The position numbers and the translations under genes are program-made. Below the pieces are notes generated by a model. That model was not told the origin of the DNA, did no database searches, and saw nothing but the letters and a program-made list of their open reading frames with translations. Shown here piece after piece: positions 56,760 through 64,000 of a stretch of DNA of 64,000 bases. Origin of the DNA: Devosia naphthalenivorans (GTDB taxonomy: Bacteria; Pseudomonadota; Alphaproteobacteria; Rhizobiales; Devosiaceae); NCBI RefSeq assembly GCF_003056355.1, contig NZ_PYVW01000001.1, positions 522,498 through 586,497 of the forward strand, given 5' to 3'. How positions within the stretch are numbered: the first letter of the stretch is position 1; each line of letters starts with the position of its first letter.

Positions 56760-56791
56760 TGACGATTTGTGACAATCGGCCGCTAACCAAT

Positions 56792-57547
56792 CTATGCGGC
56801 CAATGTCACCACGACGGCACCGCGGGGCGTTGCCACTACCGTGTGCTCGTATTGCACACATGGTGCGGAGGGGCGGCTGATCAGGGTCCATTCGTCGTCG
56901 GCGGATTTCTGGTCGGCCATTTTGCCGCCGAGGGACAGGAAGGGCTCGATGGTGAAGACCAGGCCGTCGGTCATGCGGCGGCGTTCGGATTTGTCGGGCC
57001 AGGTGGCGATCTCGCCGGGCTCGTCGTGGAGGCTATCGCCGACGCCGTGGCTGGCGAGGTTGCGGATCAGGGTATAGCCGCCCTTTTTGGCGAACTTGCC
57101 GATGGCGTTGCCGACATCGGCCAAAGGAGCGCCGGCTTTCACCGCGCCGATGCCGGCCCACATGGCCTTCTTGCCGTCACGGCAGAGGGCGACGAGGCGT
57201 TTGTCGCCCTGCCCCAGCACGAAGGACGAGCCGCAATCGGCGAAGACGCCGTCTTTTTCGGCCGAGACGTCGATGTTGACGAGGTCGCCTTCATGCAGCA
57301 CGCGGTCGCCCGGAATGCCGTGGGCAATTTCTTCGTTGACGGAGATACAGGTGGCGCCGGGGAAATCGTAGGTGAGGATCGGCGCGGACTGAGCGCCATG
57401 CTCGGCGAGCAGTTTGGCGCCGATTTCGTCAAGCTCGAGCGTGGTCATGCCGGGACGCATGGCCGAGGCCATGGCGTCGCGGGTGATGGCGCAGATGCGG
57501 CCGATCGCCTTGAGCTTTTCGAGTTGCTCTTCGGTCGTGATGGTCAT
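56792..57547 (-). CDS. map: Methionine aminopeptidase type I
   Basis: A 251-residue dinuclear metal peptidase removing N-terminal methionine from new proteins. Metal ligands are visible in [17 protein letters not shown] (Asp residues), [13 protein letters not shown] (His), FTIEPFL (Glu) and [11 protein letters not shown] (Glu). The ATG at 57547 overlaps the pgi stop by 4 bp (ATGA). A coupling of pgi and map is not one of the commonest arrangements. Confidence 0.96.
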   Translation of the reverse strand: MTITTEEQLEKLKAIGRICAITRDAMASAMRPGMTTLELDEIGAKLLAEHGAQSAPILTYDFPGATCISVNEEIAHGIPGDRVLHEGDLVNIDVSAEKDGVFADCGSSFVLGQGDKRLVALCRDGKKAMWAGIGAVKAGAPLADVGNAIGKFAKKGGYTLIRNLASHGVGDSLHDEPGEIATWPDKSERRRMTDGLVFTIEPFLSLGGKMADQKSADDEWTLISRPSAPCVQYEHTVVATPRGAVVVTLAA

Positions 57548-59181
57548 TTGTTGGCCAGGTAATAGGCGAGCAAGCCTTGGGTGGAGCTGTCGTGCCCTTC
57601 CCCGCTTTGCTTGCCTTCGACTTTGGGCAGCAGCGCCTTGGCCAATTGCTTGCCGAGCTCGACGCCCCACTGGTCGTAGGAGTTGACGTTCCAGATCACG
57701 CCCTGGGTGAACACCTTGTGCTCATAAAGGGCCACGAGGGAGCCGAGGGTTTCGGGGGTAAGCTGCTGGTAAAACAGCGTGTTGGACGGGCGATTGCCTG
57801 GGAACACCTTGTGTGGGGTGAGTTCGGCGATCTGCTGCTTGTCGAGGCCCTGTGCCTTGAGTTCGCCGACCACTTCTTCTTCGGTCTTGCCCAGCATCAG
57901 CGCTTCGGACTGGGCCAGGACGTTGGCCACGAGCTTGTCGTGGTGCGGCGGCAGCGATTCATGGGGCTTGGCTGCGATCAGGAAATCACAGGGGATGACG
58001 TCGGTGCCCTGGTGGATCAGCTGGTAGAAAGCGTGCTGGCCATTGGTGCCGGGTTCGCCCCAGACGATGGGACCGGTGGACCATTTCACCGGCTTGCCGG
58101 CGAGGGTGACGGACTTGCCGTTGGATTCCATGTCCTGCTGCTGCAGGTATGCGGGGAAGCGGGAGAGACGCTGGTCGTAGGGCAGCACGGCATGGGTGGA
58201 GAAGCCCCAGACGTTGCGGTACCAGACACCAAGGAGCGCCATGATGACGGGCAGATTGCTTTCGAGCGGCGCCGAGAGGAAGTGCCGGTCCATGGCGTCG
58301 GCGCCCTGGAGGAACTTGGCGAAATTGTCGTAGCCGACGGCAAGGGCGATGGGCAGGCCGATGGCGGACCAAACGGAATAACGGCCGCCGACCCAGTCCC
58401 AGAAGCCGAAAATGCGGTCTTCGCGGATGCCGAACTTGGCGCAGGCGGGAATGTTGGTGGAGACGGCGGCGAAGTGGTTTGGCACCGCTTCTTCGCCCAG
58501 CGTATCGGCAACCCAATCGCGCGCCGTATTGGCGTTGGTCATCGTCTCGTCGGTGGTGAAAGTCTTGGAGGCGACGATGAAGAGGGTCTTCTTGGGGTCG
58601 AGGCGCTTGAGGATATCGTGGATGTGGGCGCCGTCCACGTTGGAGACGTAGTGGGCGCGCAAATCGGCGCGGGTATAGGGCTCGAGGGCCAGCGTGACCA
58701 TGGCCGGGCCGAGGTCGGAGCCGCCGATGCCGATATTGACGACGTCGGTGAACTGCTCGCCGCCGTGGCCGCGGATCTGGCCGGAGCGGATGGCGTCGGA
58801 GTAGTTGGCGATCGCGGAGAGGACCGCCAGGACGTCGGGCATGACGTCCTTGCCGTCGACAGGAACCGGCTTATCGCCCTGATAGCGCAGGGCCATGTGC
58901 ATGACGGCGCGGTCTTCGGTGATGTTGATGTGCTCGCCTTCGCACATCTGGTCGCGGCGTTCCTCGACGCCGGCCGCGCGGGCAAGATCGAACAGCGCGG
59001 CCATGGCGTCTTCGTCGATGCGGTTTTTGGAATAGTCCAGCAGGATGCCGGCGCCGGTAGCGGAATAGCGTTTGAACCGATTGGGATCGACGGCGAACTG
59101 CACGCGCATCGGCTGGCTTTCGAGCCGTTTGCGATGCTTGTCCAGGTTGGTGAAGCTGGCCTTGCGCCCTGATTTCGCCAT
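57544..59181 (-). CDS. pgi: Glucose-6-phosphate isomerase
   Basis: A 545-residue enzyme interconverting glucose 6-phosphate and fructose 6-phosphate. Signature segments are [48 protein letters not shown] and the C-terminal [15 protein letters not shown]. The ATG at 59181 is chosen; the longer open frame to 59256 overlaps the tgt end. It lies 22 bp after tgt on the same strand. Confidence 0.97.
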   Translation of the reverse strand: MAKSGRKASFTNLDKHRKRLESQPMRVQFAVDPNRFKRYSATGAGILLDYSKNRIDEDAMAALFDLARAAGVEERRDQMCEGEHINITEDRAVMHMALRYQGDKPVPVDGKDVMPDVLAVLSAIANYSDAIRSGQIRGHGGEQFTDVVNIGIGGSDLGPAMVTLALEPYTRADLRAHYVSNVDGAHIHDILKRLDPKKTLFIVASKTFTTDETMTNANTARDWVADTLGEEAVPNHFAAVSTNIPACAKFGIREDRIFGFWDWVGGRYSVWSAIGLPIALAVGYDNFAKFLQGADAMDRHFLSAPLESNLPVIMALLGVWYRNVWGFSTHAVLPYDQRLSRFPAYLQQQDMESNGKSVTLAGKPVKWSTGPIVWGEPGTNGQHAFYQLIHQGTDVIPCDFLIAAKPHESLPPHHDKLVANVLAQSEALMLGKTEEEVVGELKAQGLDKQQIAELTPHKVFPGNRPSNTLFYQQLTPETLGSLVALYEHKVFTQGVIWNVNSYDQWGVELGKQLAKALLPKVEGKQSGEGHDSSTQGLLAYYLANK

Positions 59182-59203
59182 GTAGATGAGCCCTTCCTGA
59201 ACG

Positions 59204-60355
59204 TCAGATAGTTGGCAGATCGCCAGCGGCCCAGCCGCTACGCGTTTCTGCTGCAAAGTCGGTGAAGCGACCGCCCTCGATCGCGCCGCGGCAGCCCTGC
59301 ACCAGCTCTTGATAATAGGCCAGGTTGATCTGGGAAAGGATCATCGCGCCCAAAATCTCTTCTGTCTTAACAAGGTGATGCAGATAGGCGCGGCTCCAGC
59401 GGCGGCAATTGGGATTGGGCGACGCCTCGTCGATCGGACGATGGTCATCCCTATGCCGGGCGTTCTTCAGATTGATGACGCCGAAGCGGGTATAGACGTG
59501 TCCGTGGCGGCCGGCACGGGTGGGATGGACGCAATCGAACATGTCGATGCCGCGGCCGATGGCACCCAGGATATCATCGGGCTTGCCGACGCCCATGAGG
59601 TAGCGCGGGCGGTCGGTGGGCAATTCGGGCGTGATGTTCTCGATGACGCGGAACATGACGTCCTGCGGTTCGCCCACGGCGAGGCCGCCGACGGCGTAGC
59701 CGTCGAAGCCAATGGATTTGAGGCCTTGGGCAGAGCGGGTGCGCAGTTCGGCGTTATCGCCGCCCTGGACAATGCCGAACAGGGCGCGGTTGAGCTGGTT
59801 GTTGAAGGCGGTCTTGGAGCGGTCAGCCCAGCGGAGCGAAAGCTCCATGGCGCGCTCCATTTCCTTGTAGTCGGCGGGGAGCTTCAGGCACTCGTCGAGC
59901 TGCATGATGATATCGCTATCGAGCAGCGTCTGGATCTCGATGGAGCGCTCGGGGGTGAGCTCGTGGCTGGAGCCATCGATATGTGAGCGGAAGGTTACGC
60001 CTTTTTCGGTCAGCTTGCGCAATTGGGCCAGCGACATGACCTGGAAGCCGCCGGAATCCGTCAAGATCGGGCGCTGCCAATCCATGAAGTCATGGAGGCC
60101 ACCCTGGGAGGCCACGCGCTCGGCGCCGGGACGCAGCATCAAATGGTAGGTGTTGCCCAGGAGGATATCGGCGCCGGTTTCGCGCACCTGCTCGGGGTAC
60201 ATCGCCTTGACCGTGCCGGCCGTGCCCACGGGCATGAAGGCGGGCGTCTGAATGTCGCCGCGTGGCGTGTCGATGCGGCCGCGCCGCGCCATGCCGTCGG
60301 TGGCAGACAGGGTGAAGGTGACGAGTTTGGTTGGGGCGTTGGTCTGGGCGTTCAT
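59204..60355 (-). CDS. tgt: tRNA-guanine transglycosylase (zinc ligands largely missing)
   Basis: A 383-residue enzyme exchanging guanine 34 for preQ1 in tRNAs on the queuosine pathway. The nucleophile region ([18 protein letters not shown]) and [22 protein letters not shown] are intact. In the C-terminal region the usual CxCxxC...H zinc site is replaced: only one Cys remains in [17 protein letters not shown], and the distal His position reads SQINLAYYQ. The rest of this helix block is well conserved, so this looks like a genuine zinc-site variant rather than damage. queA lies about 1 kb upstream. ATG at 60355. Confidence 0.94.
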   Translation of the reverse strand: MNAQTNAPTKLVTFTLSATDGMARRGRIDTPRGDIQTPAFMPVGTAGTVKAMYPEQVRETGADILLGNTYHLMLRPGAERVASQGGLHDFMDWQRPILTDSGGFQVMSLAQLRKLTEKGVTFRSHIDGSSHELTPERSIEIQTLLDSDIIMQLDECLKLPADYKEMERAMELSLRWADRSKTAFNNQLNRALFGIVQGGDNAELRTRSAQGLKSIGFDGYAVGGLAVGEPQDVMFRVIENITPELPTDRPRYLMGVGKPDDILGAIGRGIDMFDCVHPTRAGRHGHVYTRFGVINLKNARHRDDHRPIDEASPNPNCRRWSRAYLHHLVKTEEILGAMILSQINLAYYQELVQGCRGAIEGGRFTDFAAETRSGWAAGDLPTI

Positions 60356-60466
60356 GGCGCGGGTTCTAGCGGGTTGCGGGAGGGTAGACAACTCTGCTGC
60401 GGTGGTGCGGTGGATGACACTTGCGCCTGCACCGAACCGGGAGCAGATTGGTTACGCGAGGAGGAT

Positions 60467-60901
60467 ATGACCATGCATGTCGAAACCATCCTGCAGGCCA
60501 AGGGAAGTCTGGTTTACACCCTGCCCGAGACGGCTAGCCTAGCTGACGCCGTGAGCCTGCTCAACACGCACAACATTGGTGCGCTTGTCGTTACCAGTGC
60601 AGGCGATGAAGTTGCCGGGATATTGTCGGAGCGCGATATCGTTCGCCAACTCGGCAAGGAGGCGGCGATCTCAATGGTGCAACCGGTCAGCGCGATCATG
60701 ACGCGATCGGCCGTGACTTGCCGGCGCGATACGGAAATTGCGGAGATCATGGATCTGATGACGGAACATCGGGTGCGCCATATTCCGGTGATGGACGGGC
60801 GTCAGCTGGTCGGGATTATCTCGATCGGGGATGTGGTGAAGGCGAAGATCGAAGAGATCGAGCAGGATGCCGAGGCGCTGCGGGAGTATATTGCGAGCTG
60901 A
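60467..60901 (+). CDS. CBS domain pair protein
   Basis: A 144-residue protein made of two CBS domains: the first around residues 10-60 (NIGALVVTSAGDEVAGILSERDIVRQ), the second around 75-130 (VRHIPVMDGRQLVGIISIGDVVKAKI). CBS pairs bind adenosyl ligands such as AMP or SAM; stand-alone pairs act as energy or redox sensors, but the partner here is unknown. ATG at 60467 with a GAGGAG ribosome binding site; the in-frame ATG at 60473 is an alternative. Divergent from tgt across 111 bp. Confidence 0.9.
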   Translation: MTMHVETILQAKGSLVYTLPETASLADAVSLLNTHNIGALVVTSAGDEVAGILSERDIVRQLGKEAAISMVQPVSAIMTRSAVTCRRDTEIAEIMDLMTEHRVRHIPVMDGRQLVGIISIGDVVKAKIEEIEQDAEALREYIAS

Positions 60902-60939
60902 GTTTGGCGGCTTCATGCAGAGTGACTGGAAGTGTAGTG

Positions 60940-60960
60940 CCCTCGGCTCAAGGCCGAGGG
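60940..60960. repeat. CCCTCGGG-family REP, left of GIY-YIG gene
   Basis: CCCTCGGCTCAAGGCCGAGGG followed by TGACGATC. Together with upstream GAAGTGTAGTG it matches the copy at 61346-61366 over roughly 45 bp in the same orientation. Confidence 0.85.
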
Positions 60961-61009
60961 TGACGATCATAATTTGATCGCCCCATGGTGCCCCATCCAC
61001 CAGGCGTCA

Positions 61010-61030
61010 CCCTCGGGCTTGACCCGAGGG
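61010..61030. repeat. CCCTCGGG-family REP, inverted copy at the GIY-YIG 3' end
   Basis: CCCTCGGGCTTGACCCGAGGG, read in the opposite orientation to its neighbours. Its conserved flank (GAAGTG side) overlaps the GIY-YIG stop codon at 61035-61037. Confidence 0.85.
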
Positions 61031-61034
61031 CGCT

Positions 61035-61322
61035 TCACTTGACGATCTCGTCCCAGAGATCGCGCCAGTCGGGGTTGTGTTCCTCGATCAGAGCTACCTT
61101 CCACTGGCGGTACCAGCGTTTGAGCGTCTTTTCGCGCTGAATGGCAAGTGGAACAGTCTCGTGGACTTCGAAGTGCACGAGACGCTTGATGTTGTTTTTC
61201 TCGGTGTAGCCGTCAGCCAGACCTTCGCGGTGTTCGTAGATGCGCCGGACCAAGTCGTTGGTCACACCGATGTAAGTTCGGCCGCGTCTGAAGTCTGCGA
61301 GGATGTAGGTGTATCCGGCCAT
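61035..61322 (-). CDS. Small GIY-YIG nuclease family protein
   Basis: A 95-residue protein consisting only of a GIY-YIG domain: YTYILADFRRGRTYIGVTND carries the two signature tyrosines, then the conserved RRIYEHREG and VALIEEHNPDW blocks. Stand-alone proteins of this size (YhbQ/UPF0213-like) have poorly known roles; some cut structured DNA. The gene lies between REP copies on both sides, with direct copies outside and an inverted copy at its 3' end, suggesting it spreads or is maintained with them. Confidence 0.92.
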   Translation of the reverse strand: MAGYTYILADFRRGRTYIGVTNDLVRRIYEHREGLADGYTEKNNIKRLVHFEVHETVPLAIQREKTLKRWYRQWKVALIEEHNPDWRDLWDEIVK

Positions 61323-61345
61323 TTCTGGAGAGTGGAAGTGCAGTG

Positions 61346-61366
61346 CCCTCGGGTCAAGCCCGAGGG
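61346..61366. repeat. CCCTCGGG-family REP, right of GIY-YIG gene
   Basis: CCCTCGGGTCAAGCCCGAGGG with GTGACGATC after it and GAAGTGCAGTG before it, in direct orientation relative to the copy at 60940-60960. It sits 13 bp from the queA stop. Confidence 0.85.
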
Positions 61367-61378
61367 TGACGATCGGGG

Positions 61379-62449
61379 TTATTCGGAGGTCTGGGCCCGC
61401 AGCAGCAATGACGAGTCGCCGTACGAATAGAACCGGTAACCTTCCTGTATCGCGTGGGCGTAGGCGTTCTTCATGACGTCGAGGCCAGCGAAGGCGCTGA
61501 CCAGCATGAAGAGGGTGGATTTGGGGAGGTGGAAGTTGGTCATCAGGGCGTCGACGGTGGCGAAGCGGAAGCCGGGGGTGATGAAGATGTCGGTGTCGCC
61601 GATGAAGGGCTGAAGGGTGCCGGTGGCGCGGGAGGCGGTTTCGAGGAGGCGCAGGCTGGTGGTGCCGACGGCGATGACGCGCCCGCCCGCTGCGCGCTTG
61701 GCATTGATGCGCTCGACGGTGGCCTGGGTGAGTTCACCCCACTCGGCGTGCATGACGTGGTCTTCGGTGTCGTCCACCTTCATGGGCAGGAAGGTCCCTG
61801 CCCCTACATGCAGCGTCACGCGTTCGACGGTGACGCCCTTGTCGGAGAGTTGCTGGAGCAGGCTCTCGGTGAAATGGAGACCCGCTGTTGGAGCGGCAAC
61901 GGCGCCGTCATTGGCGGCATAGACCGTCTGGTAATCGACGAGATCGCGCTCTTCGACGTCGCGCTTGGCGCCGATATAGGGCGGCAGCGGCATGGCGCCG
62001 TGGGCCTTGATGGCTTCGTCGAGCTGGGCGCCGCCCAGTTCGAATTCGAGGGTGACTTCGCCCGTGTCGCCCTTGCCTGACACGTGGGCCTTGAGCGCAT
62101 CTGAGCCGCCATTGCCGAGCTCGAGCGTATCGAGCAGCGCCAGCTTCTTGGCCGGGCGGGCGAAAGCGCGCCAGGTGTGGGCGTCGACGCGCTTGTGGAG
62201 GTTGAATGAGACGCCGGCCCGGTTTTCGCCGCGAATGCGGGTGCCGCGCAATTCGGCGGGCAGCACGCGGGTGTCGTTGACAACCAGCACGTCGCCATCC
62301 CTGAGCAGCCAGAGCAGGTCGGGGATGTGAAGGTCTTTCAGCCCCGCTTTGGGATCGACCAGCAGCAGGCGGGCGCTGTCGCGCGGCTCGGCCGGGTGCA
62401 GGGCGATGAGGTTCTCGGGCAGGTCGAAATCGAATTCTGATACGCGCAT
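61379..62449 (-). CDS. queA: S-adenosylmethionine:tRNA ribosyltransferase-isomerase
   Basis: A 356-residue enzyme that adds the SAM-derived ribosyl group to preQ1-tRNA, forming epoxyqueuosine. It starts [22 protein letters not shown] and contains [24 protein letters not shown] and the [14 protein letters not shown] motif. Together with tgt it supports the late queuosine pathway in this organism, though the two genes are separated by the CBS and GIY-YIG genes and REP elements. Confidence 0.97.
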   Translation of the reverse strand: MRVSEFDFDLPENLIALHPAEPRDSARLLLVDPKAGLKDLHIPDLLWLLRDGDVLVVNDTRVLPAELRGTRIRGENRAGVSFNLHKRVDAHTWRAFARPAKKLALLDTLELGNGGSDALKAHVSGKGDTGEVTLEFELGGAQLDEAIKAHGAMPLPPYIGAKRDVEERDLVDYQTVYAANDGAVAAPTAGLHFTESLLQQLSDKGVTVERVTLHVGAGTFLPMKVDDTEDHVMHAEWGELTQATVERINAKRAAGGRVIAVGTTSLRLLETASRATGTLQPFIGDTDIFITPGFRFATVDALMTNFHLPKSTLFMLVSAFAGLDVMKNAYAHAIQEGYRFYSYGDSSLLLRAQTSE

Positions 62450-62555
62450 GGGGCGTGGTTAGCATGGCTGCCGGCGCGGTGGAATGGCTTGGCAGCAACA
62501 GGGTCATGCGGGAACGGCAGGTCGTCGCGGCGCATTGCGCTAGCCGGAGGTCAGC

Positions 62556-63590
62556 ATGAATTCATTGCCAATGCGGCTCGGCGTGCCCGTCAAGATCATG
62601 GGAAACAGCGAGCTCAAGAGCCACGACGCGCGGCGTTCGACAAGCCAGCCGCACCTGAAAGTGTCGCTGGGCTATCTCGATGCGATCTTCGACTATTTGG
62701 CCAGGCACAAGATTTCCATGTACCGCATGTCCTCGGATTTGGCGCCCTACGCGACCCATCCGGACATGCCGCAATTCCATGACATGGTGCGCGATAGTGC
62801 GGCGGATCTGGCGGCGATTGGCGTCAAGGCCAAGGCACAGGGATTGCGGCTGTCGTTTCATCCCAGCCAGTTTATCGTGTTGAACAGTCCCGATCCTGAA
62901 TTGGTTCGCAAGAGCAAATGGGATCTGCTTTCCCAAGCCGAGATGCTGGACCTGATGGGGCTGGGACCGGAGGCGGTTCTGGTGGTGCATGTCGGTGGGG
63001 TTTATGAGGACAAGGACGCGGCGCGAGCTCGGTGGGTCGAGACATGGCCTACCCTGCCTGAGCCTGTGCGGCGGCGGCTGGTGTTGGAGCATGACGATCT
63101 CAGGTTCTCGGCGGCCGATGTGTTGTGGATCCACGAGCATACTGGCGTGCGGCTGATTTTTGACCATCAGCATTTTTGGTGCCTCAACCCGGAAGGCGCC
63201 GATATGCGGCAGACGGTGGAGGCAATTCTGCGGACATGGCCGGATGATGTGCGGCCCAAGGTGCATTTTTCATCGCCTCGCACCGAGTTGCGGCAACTGG
63301 TGCGGAGGGATCGTAAGACGGGCAAGGCGGTGACGGTGAACGCTGCGCCGGTTTGGACGGGGCACGCGGATTTCGTCAATCCGTTCGAGTTCATCACCTT
63401 CATGCGGGTGGCGGAGGGACTGGAATTCGACGTGATGCTGGAGGCCAAGGTGAAGGATCTGGCGCTGATTAAGCTCAGGCCCGATCTGGTGCGGTATGCG
63501 CCGGAAGTGGCGGTACGGTTTGGGCTGGGGGCGGATGCGCAGGTGGAGCTGGAGGCTGAGGAGGCTGGGGTGTTGGCGGTGGAGGGGTAG
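62556..63590 (+). CDS. uvsE: UV damage endonuclease UvsE
   Basis: A 344-residue UVDE-family TIM-barrel endonuclease that nicks DNA 5' to UV photoproducts. Matching segments are the early MRLGVPVKIM, YRMSSDLAPYATHPDM, LRLSFHPSQFIVLNSP, LEHDDLRFSAADV and LIFDHQHFWCLNP metal-binding blocks. The start ATG has a CCGGAGGT ribosome binding site at 62544-62551. No SOS box was found upstream. Many alphaproteobacteria lack this enzyme, so it may be a useful repair addition. Confidence 0.93.
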   Translation: MNSLPMRLGVPVKIMGNSELKSHDARRSTSQPHLKVSLGYLDAIFDYLARHKISMYRMSSDLAPYATHPDMPQFHDMVRDSAADLAAIGVKAKAQGLRLSFHPSQFIVLNSPDPELVRKSKWDLLSQAEMLDLMGLGPEAVLVVHVGGVYEDKDAARARWVETWPTLPEPVRRRLVLEHDDLRFSAADVLWIHEHTGVRLIFDHQHFWCLNPEGADMRQTVEAILRTWPDDVRPKVHFSSPRTELRQLVRRDRKTGKAVTVNAAPVWTGHADFVNPFEFITFMRVAEGLEFDVMLEAKVKDLALIKLRPDLVRYAPEVAVRFGLGADAQVELEAEEAGVLAVEG

Positions 63591-63901
63591 GCTTTGATTG
63601 CGGGCGGTCTTGCCCCTTCCCTTTGAGTTGGGGCTTTGGACTGCTTGTGTAGATGTAAGAAACACAAATTCATTCCCGCGAAAAACCACAACGTCATTCC
63701 CGCGAAAGCGGGAACCTCTGTTTTTCTTGCAACCATCGCCAACGGAGGTTCCCGCTTTCGCGGGAATGACGCAGTGGAAAAAGCGCAGCGGTCTGGTGTT
63801 GGGCGGTGAAGGGGGACGCTCCCACATCTATGGTGCTGCAACATCGCACCCCTCACCCGGCGCTGCGCGCCGACCTCTCCCCTGAGCAACCGTGTTTGGT
63901 G
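63591..63901. other. Intergenic region with repeats
   Basis: No credible gene. It contains the 26-bp inverted repeat pair and a CCCCTCACCCGGCGCTGCGCGCCGACCTCTCCC-like element (63850-63881, core GGCGctGCGCGCC), a common intergenic palindrome type, close to the transposase remnant. Confidence 0.7.
63693..63770. repeat. Inverted pair of 26-bp GTCATTCCCGCG repeats
   Basis: GTCATTCCCGCGAAAGCGGG... (63693-63718) is perfectly mirrored by ...CCCGCTTTCGCGGGAATGAC (63745-63770) with a 26-bp centre; a partial copy starts at 63671. Each arm itself holds a small CCCGC-tttc-GCGGG palindrome. This is a widely seen REP type in Proteobacteria. Confidence 0.9.
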
Positions 63902-64000
63902 TCAATCCATGTTGGTTTTCCATAGGGTATTGCTGGCGAGCACGGCGTTGGCGGTTATGATGAGCTTTCGCATGGCGGCAACGATGGCCAGCTTGGCTGG
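63902..64000 (-). mobile_element. IS110-family transposase, C-terminal end (cut by window edge)
   Basis: The last 99 bp translated on the minus strand give the tail KLAIVAAMRKLIITANAVL..., ending in a TGA at 63902-63904. The AAMRKLIIxANAVL motif is characteristic of the C-terminus of IS110/IS116/IS902-type transposases. Only 32 codons are in the window, so whether the element is intact cannot be judged. Confidence 0.78.

Larger units (their letters stand above)
56096..56791. other. Intergenic region with promoter and repeats, no convincing gene
   Basis: Apart from the SOS-type promoter at its left end and the four CCCTCGGG palindromes at its right end, this 700-bp stretch shows nothing I recognise. 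Several open frames cross it on both strands, but they are overlapping, Arg/Pro/Ser-rich and lack ribosome binding sites, so none is called. Part of it (56470-56530) is a G-rich low-complexity run. Confidence 0.6.

Noticed and set aside
56191..56790. Several overlapping open frames of 80-200 codons on both strands
   Set aside because: Arg/Pro/Ser-rich, mutually overlapping, crossing REP palindromes; no start signals. Treated as non-coding.
62450..62555. SOS box upstream of uvsE
   Set aside because: Only isolated GAAC half-sites are present; no pair with 7-bp spacing.

Overview
The window is 64 kb of GC-rich chromosomal DNA. Gene content and order point to an alphaproteobacterium of the order Hyphomicrobiales (Rhizobiales), plausibly Devosiaceae-like. 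The genus is an inference from gene order and protein style, not from a database match. Supporting signs are the trpE-trpG-trpD-trpC-moaC-moeA-lexA string, the rpsB-tsf-pyrH-frr-uppS-cdsA-rseP-bamA-lpxD-fabZ-lpxA-lpxB string, the rlpA-dac-tmk-holB-metG-tatD string, and SOS boxes of the alphaproteobacterial GTTC-N7-GTTC type.

Layout. 1-6.7 kb (minus): rlpA, a D,D-carboxypeptidase, tmk, holB, metG, tatD and a partial MBL-fold hydrolase. 6.9-11.0 kb (plus): metH behind a perfect 16-bp palindrome, followed by a small relative of CobW/G3E GTPases that lacks the P-loop. 11.0-13.2 kb (minus): an outer-membrane-type protein, a DUF1643 protein and folD, with a terminator-ended structured RNA candidate upstream of folD. 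13.7-15.2 kb: amn. 15.2-19.9 kb (minus): eno, a DUF4169 protein, pyrG, secG and tpiA. 20.1-28.5 kb (plus): a SurA/PpiD-like chaperone, the trp genes, moaC, moeA and lexA, the last with two facing SOS boxes. 28.8-35.3 kb: a galactoside catabolic island with a minus-strand IlvD/Edd dehydratase and divergent dgoK, dgoA, SMP-30 lactonase and GH42 beta-galactosidase. These fit a De Ley-Doudoroff route from lactose-type sugars to pyruvate and glyceraldehyde 3-phosphate; no galactose dehydrogenase, transporter or regulator is in the window. 35.3-40.4 kb: comEC (minus), gltX and gltA (plus). 40.3-52.3 kb (minus): the translation/envelope biogenesis superoperon, without the dxr and lpxI often found in it. 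52.5-56.1 kb (minus): dnaE, preceded by a 32-codon small membrane protein gene whose promoter carries a LexA box exactly between -35 and -10. 56.8-62.4 kb: map, pgi, tgt, a CBS protein, a small GIY-YIG nuclease set among REP elements, and queA. 62.6-63.6 kb: a UvsE-type UV endonuclease. The right edge cuts an IS110-type transposase.

The genes are mostly housekeeping, with many 4-bp stop/start overlaps that suggest translational coupling. The clearest accessory signals are three families of palindromic intergenic repeats, the galactoside island and the IS fragment. The most interesting observation is the probable SOS-induced small membrane protein at 55997-56095. It recalls the role of Caulobacter SidA (an SOS-induced small membrane division inhibitor), although homology is not claimed. 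Other points worth following are the CobW-like relic beside metH, the RNA candidate upstream of folD, a tRNA-guanine transglycosylase that seems to have lost its zinc ligands, and the REP-bracketed GIY-YIG gene. No tRNA, rRNA or CRISPR array was seen.
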